Shown: piece by piece, positions 21,857-36,800 of the stretch
Position numbering within the stretch: the first letter of the stretch is position 1
Layout of the letters: each line of letters starts with the position of its first letter
Program-made: the position numbers and the translations under genes
Notes under the pieces: generated by a model
What the model saw: only the letters and a program-made list of their open reading frames with translations
What the model was told of the DNA's origin: nothing
Databases searched by the model: none
Source: Ctena decussata
Lineage: Eukaryota; Mollusca; Bivalvia; Lucinida; Lucinidae
Direction of reading: 5' to 3'
NCBI GenBank assembly: GCA_963989385.1
Contig: OZ022513.1
Coordinates: forward strand, 23,439,928-23,503,927
Length of the DNA: 64,000 bases

Positions 21857-24800
21857 GTAAGTGTCATGGGTTTTCGTGGTAAAGTAAGAAACGTTTTCCG
21901 AGCTCAGTGCGTAGTGCATACCAGTATCCTTGAGTTATAATTGCACTTTTAATCTTTGCAGATTATAAGAGAGGATAATCACGTATCCTTTCCAGTCCAT
22001 GCCTGAAAAAATTCTTTCAGTCCTTCATTGCTCGAAAACAATACTTGGGTGTCTGATCTTGAGTCAGAATCAGAATTGTTTACTGGTGATACGTCCAAGG
22101 ACAATCATTCACCAGGACCTGTCTATCAGGGAAGCTAGTCCCTAGCCCTTATAAGAGAAGTAAACTTAGTAACTGAATTCTCTGCACCCTCAGCAGCAGA
22201 AATAAGTGAATCTTCCAGGGAATTCCAATCTCTAATAGTCTGGGGGAAGAAACTGGACTTGTAAATGTCAGTCCCAGCCAATGGGGTTTGAAATGCCAGG
22301 GAATGATGATTCCTGGTACGCCTACTTGGGGGAACAAGGTCATTTATGGGTATACTGGCTGCACCCCTCAGACCTTTGTACAGCATTATGAGTGAAAAAT
22401 CAATGATCAATGATCTCGCGACCCTACGCTGGATAAGTGTAAGTAAGTGTAAGTGAACAATCTGTTTGTATGCCAAAAAACATAAACTGTATCCCAGTAG
22501 TTATTCTTCACACTCAACAGCTCAATATCGGTGTCTATACAGTACAATTCTGGGTATTTTATTCATGTTGTTGTTGTTCAATCCAAGTCTACAGAGACAG
22601 AAAGAAAGTCCTGACGAATGTTTGTCCATAGAGGTACCACCAGTAAACAATTCTGATTCTGAATAGACCATTTATTCCCCCATTGCGGTAAACCTGAATC
22701 CACTCAAAACCTTTGGGTCCCCCCCTGAGATAACAGAATTGCATCAACGGCCAATAGAACTCTCGGATTTGTCGAGAGAAACTTAAAAACTAAGTCCCCA
22801 AAAGTCCGAGAAACGGCCTACCAGACCCTTGTTCGTCCCCAGCTGGAGTTCGCTTCAGCAATATGGGACCCCCACACAAAAGATAAGACCCACAAAATTG
22901 AAATGGTTCAGCGGCGTGCTGCACGCTGGACCATGAGTGATTACGCCAGAACAACTAGCCTCACTTCATTGTTGCAGCAGTTGGGCTGGCAGACATTAGA
23001 AGAGAGACGAAATGTGGCCCGTCTCTGTCTCTTTTACAAAATTGTAAATGGCATTGTTGCCGTCCCCTTACCCGAATACATACAGCCCACCCATAGGATA
23101 TCCAGGTACTGCCACTCTATGACGTTTCGTCAAATTCAAACTGGCAAGGATTCCTATAAATATTCCTTCTTTCCCCTGGCAATTGTCCAGTGGAATGCCC
23201 TTCCGGAAAATGTTGCAACTTCTCCAAGTCTTGACTTGTTCAAGGCCGCAGTTGGAGAGTTGCAGCATCCCAAACCCTACACATAAAATGCTTGTTTTTA
23301 CCTAGGTTTTTATCTGTTTTTAGACCCTATCCCATTTTTTTTTTTTTTTGATCCGTCCATGATGATGTGTTTTTATGGCTCTCATCCCTTTCGCACTATA
23401 TTTTTAACCTGTCATCTTTATATTACCTCACTGTCATGCTTTTAAATCAACCCTTTTTCACAACATGACGCGCAGACCCTGCCAAGAATGCTCGCGAGGG
23501 CGTAGGCAGTATACGAAGATAGATAGATAGATAACAGAGCCAAACATTGCCTGGAAGTGCTAGACAGCAGCAAATATTTGGGAGTTACCATCAGCGAAGA
23601 CCTCACTTGTAAGAAGCACATCGATGATAACGGTGAACAAGGCAAACAAGACTTTTGGATTTGTCCGGCGAAACCTGAGTGATTGCTCCCTTCCAGTGAA
23701 ATCAGCCGCCTACACTACTGTAACTAAGGTACGCCCAAGACTGGAATACTCTTCCACGGTGTGGGACCCCCACCTTGTCAGAGATATCCACAACATGGAA
23801 CTAGTACAGCGCAGAGCCGCTCGGTTTGTCCACTGTAGCTACATGGAATGTACACCAGGATGTGTGACCAACATGGTACAGAGCCTTGGCTGGGAGTCTC
23901 TCCAACATAGACGATATGTTAATAGGATGACTATGCTATTCAAGATCCAGCATAGCATCATTGACATCTGTCCTGACTTAGTTCAGTTGAACGACCATCG
24001 AACCAGAGGATCGCAGCATCTACGCCAACTACAGGCCACCAGTGATGCATACAAGTTGTCTTTTTATCCTCGGATCATCAGCGACTGGAACCGGTTGCCA
24101 ACATCTGTCACCGATGTCCAGACTCTTCAGGGATTCAGGGAAGCCCTTGCCAACCTGCATCCCACATTCCAGATGTCAAACTAGCTTCCACAGCCATCTG
24201 TAAATAGTTTTAACTGGGGACTTGGGTGTTTTTATCTGTTTTTATCGGGCATCACAGTTTTACACAGGGTAAACTACAATCTACCGATGATTTCTACCCT
24301 TACCTTGGAAGAAGAAGAAGAACTTGTAAGAACAGTCCGTTGACAGCTTTATATTCTAATGACAACCTTCTAAAAGGGTCAACTCTTTAAGGAAGGAATT
24401 TTTTCCTAGAGGAGCAAATTCTTTCCTATCAGTGTTGACCTCATTGAAAAGGGGGACAAAATATAAGCAACAGAGTTGCTTCCCTTGAAAATATATCCGT
24501 TTACCTTTAGAACAATAGTTGAATAGTCAGTATATTTACATTGCAAATTGGGCTCTTCTTCACAGAATGGAGCTTCATAAGAAACATTATGGGCCCTTAC
24601 AAATCTACCCTAATGAGCTTAAATATTGAGAAACCTGTTTCAGATATAAAATGAATGGTTTCAGATGTCCAAATTAGGTGTCCCAATACTTAAGCACATT
24701 AGGGTAATCAGTATCGCGAAGGTAAACTAATGATATGTGTAGTTTTTCTAAATGTTCCGTCCCAATACATAGTAAAACTTGTGACTTTGTAATTTTGTAG

Positions 24801-27800
24801 GTACCAGTCATCAGACAGCACTTCAGAAAGTAGGTCAAGGTCACGTTCACGGGAAAGAAAGAAAAAGAAGAAAAGAAAGGAGAGATCAAGGTACTTTTAG
24901 ACGGAGTTCTATTTAAGAGGGAGTGTTTGATGGGAGTTGTGGGAGAACTTTATTTATATGTTTCTCTATAAAATATAATTGAGCCGCGACATGAGAAAAC
25001 CAACAATATGGTTGTGCGCCCAGCGCAGACTCAGATCAGCCTGGGCATCCGCCCAGTCTGATCAGAGTCTTGGCTGTCCGCATGGAGGTAGCTTAGTCCC
25101 TTAGCTACCCTTTGAGCACTTAACGAAGAGTCTGGTCACACTGGGCAGATTCCCAGTCTGATCTGAGTCTGTGTTGGGCGCACAACCACATTGTTGTTTT
25201 TGTCGTGTCGCGGCTCATTTTATGTTATGATACCACATTAAAACTGTCTTCTGGAGAGTTATCCTTAGCTATGATAAATCACTTTTTGTTAGTTGGTTGT
25301 ATCCAGATATATCACTCGTGCTGTGCACTCTTCACATCATCTGCTTTACTACTGACTTCAAGCAGTGATCATAATTGGAAGGTTGACTGGTTGTTTGTTT
25401 AGGTTTACAACCCTTTGAGACAGTATTGACTATTCCACTCTATATTGGGCTGTCTGCCAGAGAGAAGAGAAAAGAAGAGCCACCCCAAATCAGTAGGAGG
25501 CCCCGACACTGAAAGTTACCCAGCACCATAGCCCAAACCGCCAACCCCACAATTCGAAGTCAAGTGAGGAAATTATATTGTGCAGTTAAGCAGTTAAGCA
25601 ACTAGGAAAACAGAACGGATGTCAGTGTTGAAGTTATAACTGTACAGGAAAAGCAGTTAAGCAGCAATTTACTGTAGGAACTACTTAGACCTGATCTCTT
25701 TCATAAACAACAGACAAAATGTTCATGTTCCAACCATGAGCTAATCAGTATCTCTGTAACTTTGTAGATCTCCAAAACACAAACATAAGAAGTCACGGCA
25801 CAGAGATTCTGATTCCTCTGATGATGACAGTGGTTCCCATCGTAAATCACGAAAGACAAGAAGACCAACAGAAGAAGAGATGGCTATCCTCAAAGAGGAA
25901 GCAAAGTAAGTTGTAATCAAACAATACAGTCAAACCTGTATTAAGGGATCACCCTAGGGAAGTATGAAAAGTGGTCGCTAAATACTGGTTGTCTCTTAAT
26001 TCAGGTGGTGGTTAGAACAGGTTTGATTGTATACTGTAAATGACTTAATACAGTCAACTCTTGATATCACAAAGTCAAAGTTCATCACAAACTACTGATT
26101 TCTCAAAGTAAATTTTCTGGTCTCAGAAAATTTACTTTGAAAAATCAGTATTTTTAAATAACAGCAGTTGAAGCAGTTGTAAAGAAAAATAGGAAATGTG
26201 TCCAAACTATATTCTTTGATATAGGAAGTACTTTGAGATATGAGTGTTTGACTAATGAGATAATGAAAGTCCACTGTATTTGCAGCAGATTTATATTCAC
26301 TGATTGAGAATTTGCTGATAATTCTTAAACTAAAAATTCACAAAGTAAAGAACATGGAAAAATAAAGTGATTTAAACCCATGCCATTTTAGGCATTAACT
26401 GTTTGCCTCCTAGAATAACAAAGCTCTTTCAAAATGGGGTCTGCCTTAGAGAAAAGAATTTGCTTCTAATAGTGTAAACTTCAGATTTAAAGATACATAT
26501 AGTAAATTATCTAACGGGAAAAATTAGTAGACTGGGCCTCGATTGGTCTAAGCATCATTAGATTAACAAAGTCGTTTGTCAAGGATTCGTTAAGTCATAC
26601 AGTACTCCCAAAATCAGTGGGGGTAATATTTTTTGCTGAAAAATTGAGAGACGCTTTTGCAGTAGAAGATATCATGTCTATAAAGGTCAAGGTCATTCCG
26701 TCAGACCATCCGTCGTCAAGATTTTCAAACATCTTCTCATCTGAAAACACTGGGGAGATTGAAGCCAAATTTCATATGGAGTCTCAGTGGGCTGGGGGAA
26801 CGAAAGTTTGTACCCGGGATCTGGGTCACATGACCAAGATGGCTGCCATGCCCATATATGGTAAAAATTTTCAAAAATCGTCTTCTCCAGAATCAAAAGG
26901 CCCATGACCTTGAAACTTGGTATGTAGCATCGGGCATGAGGGCCCATCATAGTTTATACAAATGATGACCTTGCGTTGACCTTTACCTAATTTACGACAT
27001 GGTCAACTTTGGTACATTAGGCGTTTATATGGGAAAAGGCTTATACAGTGGATTTCTCAGAAACTATTTAAGTCTAAGGTACAATACGTGGTATATATGG
27101 TCAACTAAATGACCAGATGAAGATATTATGTCACTGACGGTCAAGGTCATTTTGTTGGTCTGTCTGTCATCATGATTTTCAAAACATCTTCTCCTCTGAA
27201 ACCACTGGTCTGATTGAAGCTAAATTTCATGTGGAGTCTTAAGTGTGATCGGGGAATAAAAGTTTGTTCTTGGGGTCTTGTCCAAGATGGCCGCCATGCC
27301 CGTAGATGGTAAAAACCCTTCAAAATCTTCTTCTCCAGAACCAAAAGGCGTATGGCCTTGAAACTTGGTATGTAGCTTTGGGCACTCAAGCCCATCATAG
27401 TTTATACAAATGATCGTGCGTTGACCTTGACCTAATTTATGACATGTCAACTTTGGTACATTATGTAGGCTTTTATATGGGAAAATGCTTAAACAGTGGA
27501 TTTTCCAGAAACTATTTAAGTCTAAGGTGCAATATTTGGTGTATATGGTTGATTAAATGACCAGATGAAGATATGGTCAAGGTCATTCTTTGACTTTTGT
27601 GCAAGGTCATTGAGATTCTGTCACCCGTCAACATTTTCAAACATCTTCTCAGAGGCCACTAGGGTCAATTGAAGCCATATTTCAAAAGGAGCTTCACCGG
27701 CTTAAAGGAACCATAGTTTGTTCAGATGGTCTTGGTCACTTGACCAAGATGGCCACCATGCCCATATATGGTAAAAACTCTTCAAACGTCTTTTTCTCGA

Positions 27801-30800
27801 GAACCGAAAGGCCTATAACCTTGAAACTTGGTACCGGTATGTATATATCATAGTTTATACAAATGATTATTGTATTTCATATGGAGCTTTAATACTGGGT
27901 CAAAGGAATCAAAGTTTGTTCAGATGGTCATGGTCACATGAACATGGTGGCCGCCATGCCCATATATGATAAAAACCCTTCAGAAATCTTTGTCCAGAAC
28001 CATAGGCCCAGTGACCTTGTGGCTTGGTATATAGAATTGGGACTCAACATTAATCCCCAAGGGAGGGGGGTTATCTGCCCCTGCCCTGGTGCTATATACA
28101 TGTATAAAAGCATTAAAATATATACAGGACCAAGTGGCAGGTGAGCTACAGGACCATTGGTCCTCTGGTTTTGCCATTATTACGAATGGGCACAACTTTT
28201 TGTGCCTCTTTGCATTCCTGGACAATTTTACCTTCCAAAATGGGGTTTACTCTCAAAGGAAAGAAGTTGCTCCTTGACCCTTATAGTGAGGCAAAAAATG
28301 AAAGTGACAGAGTTGCTTCCCCTGAACGTGTACCCATTCACTTTTATGGTGTCTCAGTACACAGTATGTTCTGGTAAATGTTGACTGTATTTTCTGAACT
28401 GCTACTACAGGAGAAGAAAAGAAATTTTGAAAGCCACAGAAGGGCCTGAAGAGAAAAGAGCAAGAAGATTAGCTAAAAAGGTTAGAAACTGTTCATAATA
28501 CATTAATTTGTATTGTTTATAATACATTAAAATTGGGAATGGGTGGTATTTGAGATTCCAAATTTTTATGACCTATTTGGAGATTCCTTCAGCTGTAAAA
28601 ATGGACAGTATATACCATATTAATATCAAAAATGTCTTTGCCAGAGCTTTAGCCTTTTGGTTCAAAATCCTTGTCTCCCCAGTTCTTTTGTCAACATACT
28701 ACCAATTATCATAAACTTGATTTTATAAATTCTCACTATCAGATTCTGATATGATTCATATTTGTCAGGATCAGGCCCAGAGGTTATAAAACTTAAGTAC
28801 ATTCTCAAACTCAAAATAAAGCACACTGATTGGCAGCTTCCGAGCATGTGCTCGGAAGCAGCCAATCAGTGTGCTTTATTTTGAGTTGGAGATTATACTC
28901 AAATTTTATAACCTCGAACCCAGATTTTTTTTCGCCAGAGGCACTGTGACATAGTCAAAAGGGACTATTGAAATGGGCTGCCTGTTTGGCCGTACAAAAG
29001 TTCGACCAATTTTCATAAACTTACAGGGCCTTTGGCCTTCAGTTACAGATATGCTTGAAAAGGAACACTAATGCATAACATCCTCATGATGTTTTCTCAC
29101 TGTTTTAGGAGGCAAAAGAAAGAAAAAGAAAAGAGAAGATGGGCTGGGACCAGGAATATATGGTAAGATTTTTCTTACACAATACTTGCTAATCCAGAGC
29201 TCCAGATAAAAGGGGTAACATTGATAATTCTTAAACAATTTTCCCTATTTTTTAATGAAAACATTTGTGACCCCTCATTTGAACTGTCTCTCTGAGACAG
29301 TTCTAATGAGGGTCATAATTATTATCCCTGTTACCCCTTCTTATCTGGAACGCTGTAATAATCAACACTTGTCTATTGACAATCTACTTTTCACCAGCAG
29401 CAACCATTTTACACAGACTCAGGCAAATCTCATGCAAATATTGGTCTTTTCAACCTTAAACCTCATGCAGTCGAAGGTTTAAAAATTTGACAGCTTAGTC
29501 AAGGTATTTTCACATACAACAGCTGTGAAGTCCTATGATAAAACTGGGCACTGTCAATTGCTTAAAGTGATATGGGCTGCAACTTTTAACAATTTATTTT
29601 GGGAATAATTGTTTATAATTTTCAAAAATACAATAATTGAGCCCAGATGGCCAGGAAACACTCATAAAAATAACAAACCTAGGCCGGTAACTGCTACAAA
29701 AACAACAGTAATTTAGGTAAACTATTAGCTGTCTAGAATTTCATTCGGTCCGAACTAAATTATTTGATAGCTAAAGGCTCCTGTTTACCCAAAGGTTATC
29801 ATAGTTTTCATGCATTTTCAGGGGAAATGAATAGATTTATGATAAAAACTTACTTTTACTCAGCTTTTACAATAGGTAAACATAATTGTGTAAAAGTTGT
29901 CAAAATTATTAAAAGTTGCAAACAATATAACTTTAATACATGTATTTGCAAGAGTTTTATCTTCCCTAATGTTCACAAATTTACTGGCTCAGAAATTCAA
30001 TTATCTTATCAATATTTGTAATGGTGCTAGCTGATTGCACTTACTTGGTAGTGAACACAAGAATGTGCCAATTATCCAGAAACTGAAAAAAAAAAAATCA
30101 CAAAAAAATAAAGCATTTCAGTTTTTTTTCTCAGCAAAAACATACATTGTGACTCCTCAGTAGAACTCACTGAAATGGTACTAATGAGTGGTCAAAACAT
30201 ACGTTTTTAATGGAGAAATATGGAAAGTTATTCCTTATCCCTGATACCCCTTTTTATGTGGAGCACTGTAGTGAATTATGAAACACTGCATCAGTGCTTT
30301 GAATTACTCTGGGTCTGCACCGTTTGCTCAGACCTATCTGTCCCAATATTTAAAATTTTTACAGTATGCTTTGATCTATATGTAGGGTTATACCAATGCT
30401 GACAATCCATTTGGAGATGAGCATTTGCTCGACACATTTGTCTGGTCCAAGAAAATGGAGAAAGAAGGTATTGAACATCATGATACCGATGAGATACATA
30501 ATCTACAGAAGAAGAAAATGGAAGAAAATCGGGTAAGAACCTTTATTTGAAATAGTGTTGTATTTATTATGCCCCATGACAATAGTTAGAGGGTATTACA
30601 GGTCAAGTTCGATGTTGGGTAAAATCAGTCTTTTATTGTGGGAGTTATGGCCCTTTTTTGACTTCATTTTATATGAAAAAATGGTTTCCATTCAATACAT
30701 GTATCTTTTTGAAAACATTGGTGTATTGAATTCATATTTTATACACAGGTATATAATCATAAAATGCAGGTCAAGTTTGATGTTGGGTAAATTCCGTATA

Positions 30801-33800
30801 TTATTGTGGGAGTTATGGCCCTTTTTTTGACTTCATTTTGTATGAAAAATGGTTTCCGTTCATTATCTTTTGAAAAGATTAATGTATTATTGAGTCATAT
30901 TTTATACACAGATATATAATTATGAAATACATGTCAGGTTCAATTTAGGGTAAAGTCTGCCAATTACTTTTGGAGTTATCAAGCCCCCCCCCCCCCCTTA
31001 TTTCTTTTTGAAAGTTACATGGCATCCCCCCCCCCCCCCTTATTTCTTTTGGAAAGTTACATGGCATCTATTTCTATGATAAGATACAGAATGTTATTGC
31101 ATGTCATAACAGTCATGACCCTCCCCCTCCAACACCCCCCCCCACACCCCCACCCCCCACCCCTCACACACACACACACACTTCTCTTGATCCGAAAAGC
31201 ACAATACATCTGCCTAAGGAAAACAATAAAACATGTACCACACAAGTCTGCCTTTGTGAACCTAGTTGCCAGTACTGTAAACAAGGGGCCATCTTACGTA
31301 GGGCACTAGGTGGGGGCATCCGTGTCCTGTGGACATATTCTAGTTTTGCATGGGTCAGCAGTGATCTCAGGTTGACAACTGGCCCCATGGGCCTTTCTGT
31401 GCTAAACTTCATATAGTTACATGTATCATAACAGTATTGCATTTTACAATTACAGAGAGAGCTGGAGAAGGTGAAGAAAAGAAGACTTGAAAGGGAAAGG
31501 GAGCTTGATGAAAGGGACAGAGAAAGGGTATGTTGCTGATTTATGTATCACTGTACCCTAAAATGTATTTAAGTTATGCATCATGTTTTAATTTTGCATT
31601 TTCCCCTACGTCTGAACTGCTTCATATTCCTGGCTGATTTTTGGTATACTAATAAAATTTGATATGTTATAAATAATTTATAAACTTACATCCAGTTTTT
31701 ATCTTGCCTGTGACAAACAGAAGCAAGATGTAGGTATTACTTTTATGGTGTAGGCACAGAGGCAGCATAAACTTTGTGTTGTTATACCCCCTCTGATTTA
31801 GTTCTGTCTGTCGTTCTGTCCTTCCGTAATTCCGTAACACTTTTTCGTCAAAGATATTTCAACAACCATTTAAGATACAAAGTTCATACAGTAGAATTTC
31901 AGCGGCTCTAACCCTGATGGCTCGTTATCCCCCGCTGAAGGCGGAGGGATATAGTTTTCTCCATGTCCGTCCGTCCTTCTGTCCGCTCTTACCAGACCTA
32001 CATTGTGGGGTGTTTTGTATAGAATATGGTGCCTTGTGGGCCGATTCTGCATTGTGGGATGCACCCCATGATGAATGTATTTCATTCGCTTGCAAATCAG
32101 CTAAAATGACAAAATTTCAAATATTGTGGGTACAACCCAGAATGTGTACAGACTCATTTGTCCATTGTTGGACATGTCCGTCCGATAAGTTTTATGGGGT
32201 GCACCCCACATTGTTCTCCCCCCTTTGGACAAAACTTATAAATCATGCAGGTTTAATCCACATTAAAGCTACCCCACAAAGCTTATTTCTACACACCTAA
32301 ATTATAACTATATAGGGGTGTAAGTTTTCAACAAATGGACACTACCCAAAAAATAATGGGATGCAAACATTGTCGGTTGCAAAAGACACTCTGGGGTGCA
32401 ATTTGCAGCCCATAGTGCCGATTCCGGGATGCAGTCCATAGTGTACGTCTGGTAGGTACGTCAGTCCGTCCTTTCATCCGTCCGTCCATCTGGAGCCATA
32501 ACTAAGTAACCACTGGACGGAATTTCATGAAACTTAAAGTAAATATATATCACTATAACGCGCTGATGCACATGAAGTTTCATCAGACTGGCTTCAGTGA
32601 TGCATGAGTTATTGCCCTTTAATGGACTTAAAATTAATAAAAGGAGTCATAACTAAGTAACCAATTATCAAAACTTCATGAAACTTATACTGAGTATGTA
32701 TCACCATAACACGGTTATGCACATAAAGTTTTGCAGAAGGGCATCAGTAGTGCATGAGTTATTGCCCTTTAATGGATTTAAAATTAATAAAATGATTCAT
32801 AACTAAGTAACCAATTATCAAAACTTCATGAAACTTATACTGAATATGTATCACCATAACACAGCAATGCACATAAAGTTTCATCAGAAGGGCTTCAGTA
32901 ATGCATGAGCTATTGCCCTTTAATGGATTTAAAATTTATAAAATTAGTCATAACTAACCAACTAATTATCAAAACTTCATGAAACTTAAACTGAATATGA
33001 TCACCTTAATGCGGTTGTATTTACATAAAATTTCCTCAGAGGGGCATCAGTAGTGCATGAGTTATTGCCCTTGAATCAATTTATGGTTGACAAATTCAGC
33101 CATAACAAATTCATCAATGAATAGAATTCTATGAAACTGATACTAAATATGTATCACCATATCGCATTGGTGCATCTTATGTTTTGTCGGAATTGCTTCA
33201 GTAAGCACTGAGTTATTGCCCTTGAATTGGTTTAAGATCAACAAATTGAGTCATAACTAAGTGGAATTTCATGAAACTTAAAGTAATTATGTATTGTCAT
33301 GACACAGCAGGGCACATTAAGTTTTGTCATAATCTCTCCAGTAGTGCATATTTTAATGCCCTTGAAATGATTTAAAATCCATAAATTAGCCATAACTTAG
33401 GTATCAGCGAACAAATTTCTTGAAACTGAATTAAAAATATATCATCATAGTGCAGTGATGCTGAGACAAGTGTTTAAGAACAGCTTCAGCTTATGCCTCA
33501 CTTATCCCAGAGTTATTGCCCTTAATTTTATTTACAGTCCACAAGTTCAGCCGTAAGTAAGTTACCAGTGAACAAAATTTTATGTAACTTAAAATAGACC
33601 ATAAACAAATCAGGGCCACTTTGGCGGGGGATATAAATTCACCGAATTTGCTTGATTACCCTGCTTGGCTAGAACTTGTTTTTGGGTCCCTAAAGGTCAA
33701 TCACATAGAAACTTACCCTGGATGGCTAGAACTACCTGTGGCTAGAACTAATTTTCATGGTCCCAAGCCTGTTTGAGCCTTTGAAGTTCTGTTGTATTTG

Positions 33801-36800
33801 GTATACAGCTTGATAGTGACAATTTGTATCGTGGGATTGAGGACCAGTCTTCTCCTGCTTGTTTTTTTGTGTTTTTGTTCCATTTACTTTCTCTCCAATT
33901 TTTTCCTCAAAGACATCTTCACAACCATGTATGATAGAAAGTTCATACTTGGTATACAGATTGACATGGACAAGTTGTATTGTGGGATATAAAACCTGCT
34001 TTTTCCAGTGTGTTCTTCCTTGTATTTGTTCATTTTTCTTTCACTCCATTCATTCAGTACTGATATTTTTAGGCAAAGATTTCTCAGAAACTGTTGTAGG
34101 TAGAAGGTTCATCCTTGATGTATGAGTTAAAAGTGACTTGTTATATAGTGGGATTGAGAACAGGCCCCCTTCTCTTATTCATGTTTTTTTTTTCTTTCTC
34201 AAAGTTTTTCATCAAAGATATCTCCAGCATAACCATGTGTGATAGAAAGTTAATATTTGGTGTACAGATTGACAAGGACAAGTTGTATCATGGGCTGGAG
34301 AGCTGGTTTTCTCCAGTTTGTTCATTTTACTTTCTCGCCATGCATTCAGTGCTGTATTTTTTTTTGTCAAAGATTTTTCAACAGCTGTTGGTTCATATTT
34401 GGTGAGTTAAAAATGACTTGTTGTTTCTATCCATTTGATTTCTTTTATTCTGTATTTCATAGAAATTTAAGTAGAATATTTGATATTGGGTACATTATAT
34501 TGACAATGACATCTTTCTCTCTTTGCTCCACGTAATGAAAACAACACCATTTGACTTAAGCTGTTAAGAGGGGGTATAGTCAGATTTGCCGACACTTCTA
34601 GTTTTTTCTGGTTTAGCTCTGTTTTGTGACAATGCATAGACAGGCAAGACACCACTTTCTGGGGAATTCTATTTATGGAGAAATATGAAACGTCACAGAG
34701 TTACCCTCCTAACACATCTCATCATCATATTTCAATTCTCATATCGACGTTACCCCCGCACCTGAGCGGAACGTATCCATAGCCGCAGTAACGGGGCGCC
34801 GAGCGTCCGTCCATCCTAACACATCTTATATCCAGTTTTCTTTTAAACAGGAGCAGCTACAAAGAGACAAAGAAGCAGAGTATTTCAGAGAGTGGGAAAA
34901 ACAGGAGGACACAGTAAGTAGCCTTGTATGCTGTAAAATTTCAAAAATTGGGACACCTTAAATAATTACCATAATTGTCCTAAATATGAACCAGTCTAAA
35001 CTGCAAAAAGCACCCTGCTGAAATTGCTGCCAAATCTAATGAAAAAAAAATGGGGACCCCTAAAATAAAATTACTGTAATTCTCCTGAAAATGTAACAAA
35101 CTTGTTATACAATGTAGTAATGCATCCAAAAGATGAGATGGAATGGCAAACAGTGTAGGCCCTGATCAGACTGTGGTCCATTAGGAGCAGTCTAATCTTG
35201 GTCTGCACTGTTTGCTGGAATTTAGAAGCTCACATTATGACCATATTAGAATTTTTGCGATGATTTTCTTGTTAAGGTAAAGATATACATCATTATCAAC
35301 AAAAAAGAAACAATTTTTGTAACTTGCTGTTTGCTTCCTTGCATGACAAAGCCCTTCCAAACTGGCACTAAATGCAACAAAAGCCACTTTATGTTGGAGA
35401 AGCTGCTGATTCATGGTTAGTAGCCTCTGATCAATGGTTTGTAGAAATAGTCATGCTGATAATATAAGTTTAAATAAATCTTTGATGTCTCAGGGTGAAA
35501 ATGGCAGAGTTTATTGTAGCAGCATGTTCAAGTCCTGATGCAGTTTTAGTGCAAGAATTGTAAAGTTCCTTTGATTTAAATGAGCGAAAATTGTTTGTCA
35601 GGATATATGCCTTAAAAGTCAGGTTGCATTGGTGCTGTAAGGCTGGACTCAGTTGTTCAAAAGATCTTTGACTAAGGATTTGTTAAGTCTTCTAGTAAAC
35701 TTTAAATCAAGTTTGCTAATATTTTTTGGCAAAGATGGCAGTAGTGTTTCATATAATAAGTGCAAAAAAATGTAACATCCCATTAACTAATGACAAAATT
35801 AGTTTTGCACAATTGGGCCCAAACTACCATGAAGCTTTGACCAGCAGAGAAAAGACATTGTGGATGACTGTAAATGTTGTATATGAGCTGCAAAGCTTTT
35901 TCAAAGATTTCAAATTAAAATTGGACCATGCAGATTTTCTGTCCTAATAGGTATAAATGTTTAGCAGTATTTTCATTTGTTTTTATTTCTTTTCAGTTTC
36001 ATCTTCAGCAAGCTAAATTAAGATCAGAAATCAGAATACAGGATGGCAGAGGTAAGGAGAAATGACCCACGACACAACAAAGCCAACAGAGTGGCATGCA
36101 CTCCATGCTAAGACTCTGATCAGCCTAGGCACCAGAGTCTTCACTCTGTTCTTAAAGGGTAGATAAGGGTCCAAGCTACCTCCATGCCAACAGCAGTGAC
36201 TCTGATCAGACTGGACAGATACCCAGTCTTATTTGAGTCTTCAGTGGGTGCGCAACCCACACTGTTGCTTTTGTCATGACACGTCTCAAATACACTGTAT
36301 TTTATATTTCTATACTAAACTATATGAGTAAGTTATTAAAGTTAGATGTTAATGCCAGGTTTACTTTTAGCTTTACTTAAAGGCCTGGATTTTGTTCTAT
36401 TATTTTGACCCCCCCCCCCCCCCCCCAACTGATCCCCTCCAATAAACAAGTGATAAGAAAATCAAAGGCACCTCCTAATCACCTTATTGCTAGGGTCATA
36501 AAACAATGCAGTGCTGAAATCACTGTCTGCCTGAGGGGCCCCAGTGGGATAAATTCATGCATCAGTCAAAATGGAAGAGACCAGAGCAATATATTCTATA
36601 ATTTGTAAAATATAATTGGCTGATTAGCAGTCAAAGAATACTCAAATACTGATTAAAAAAAAAAAAGAAAAGAAAAAGAGAAAACAGACAAAAAGCAAAA
36701 AAAAAAAAAGATTAAAAGAATTAAAAATATTACAATAAAAAAAGAATAAAAGAATTAAAAAAAAAGGACTTAAGGAAGAAAGAAAATACAATAATTGAAA

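Larger units (their letters stand above)
31779..34601 (+). mobile_element. outer HINE-like element L in CACTIN intron 7, carrying a nest
   Basis: 5' end GTTATACCCCCTCTGATTTA then GTTCTGTCTGTCGTTCTGTC. 3' end GAGGGGGTATAGTCAGATTT then a weak hairpin and ACTTCTAG at 34601, followed by T. Units contain TCAAAGATWTYTCAACAAC and GGTATACAGATTGACA-GGA then CAAGTTGTATYGTGGGAT. Interrupted between about 31890 and 33797. Confidence 0.65.

Noticed and set aside
22903..24184. Plus-strand frames as host genes
   Set aside because: QRRAAR, LGW.SLE.RR and SFFP..I..WN.LP motifs identify them as LINE ORF2 ends; one is frameshifted and both lack a 5' part.
33792..34535. Cluster of overlapping hydrophobic plus-strand frames, considered as membrane proteins
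   Set aside because: T-rich tandem units of element L translate as Phe/Leu-rich strings in several frames; no start, splice or conservation evidence.
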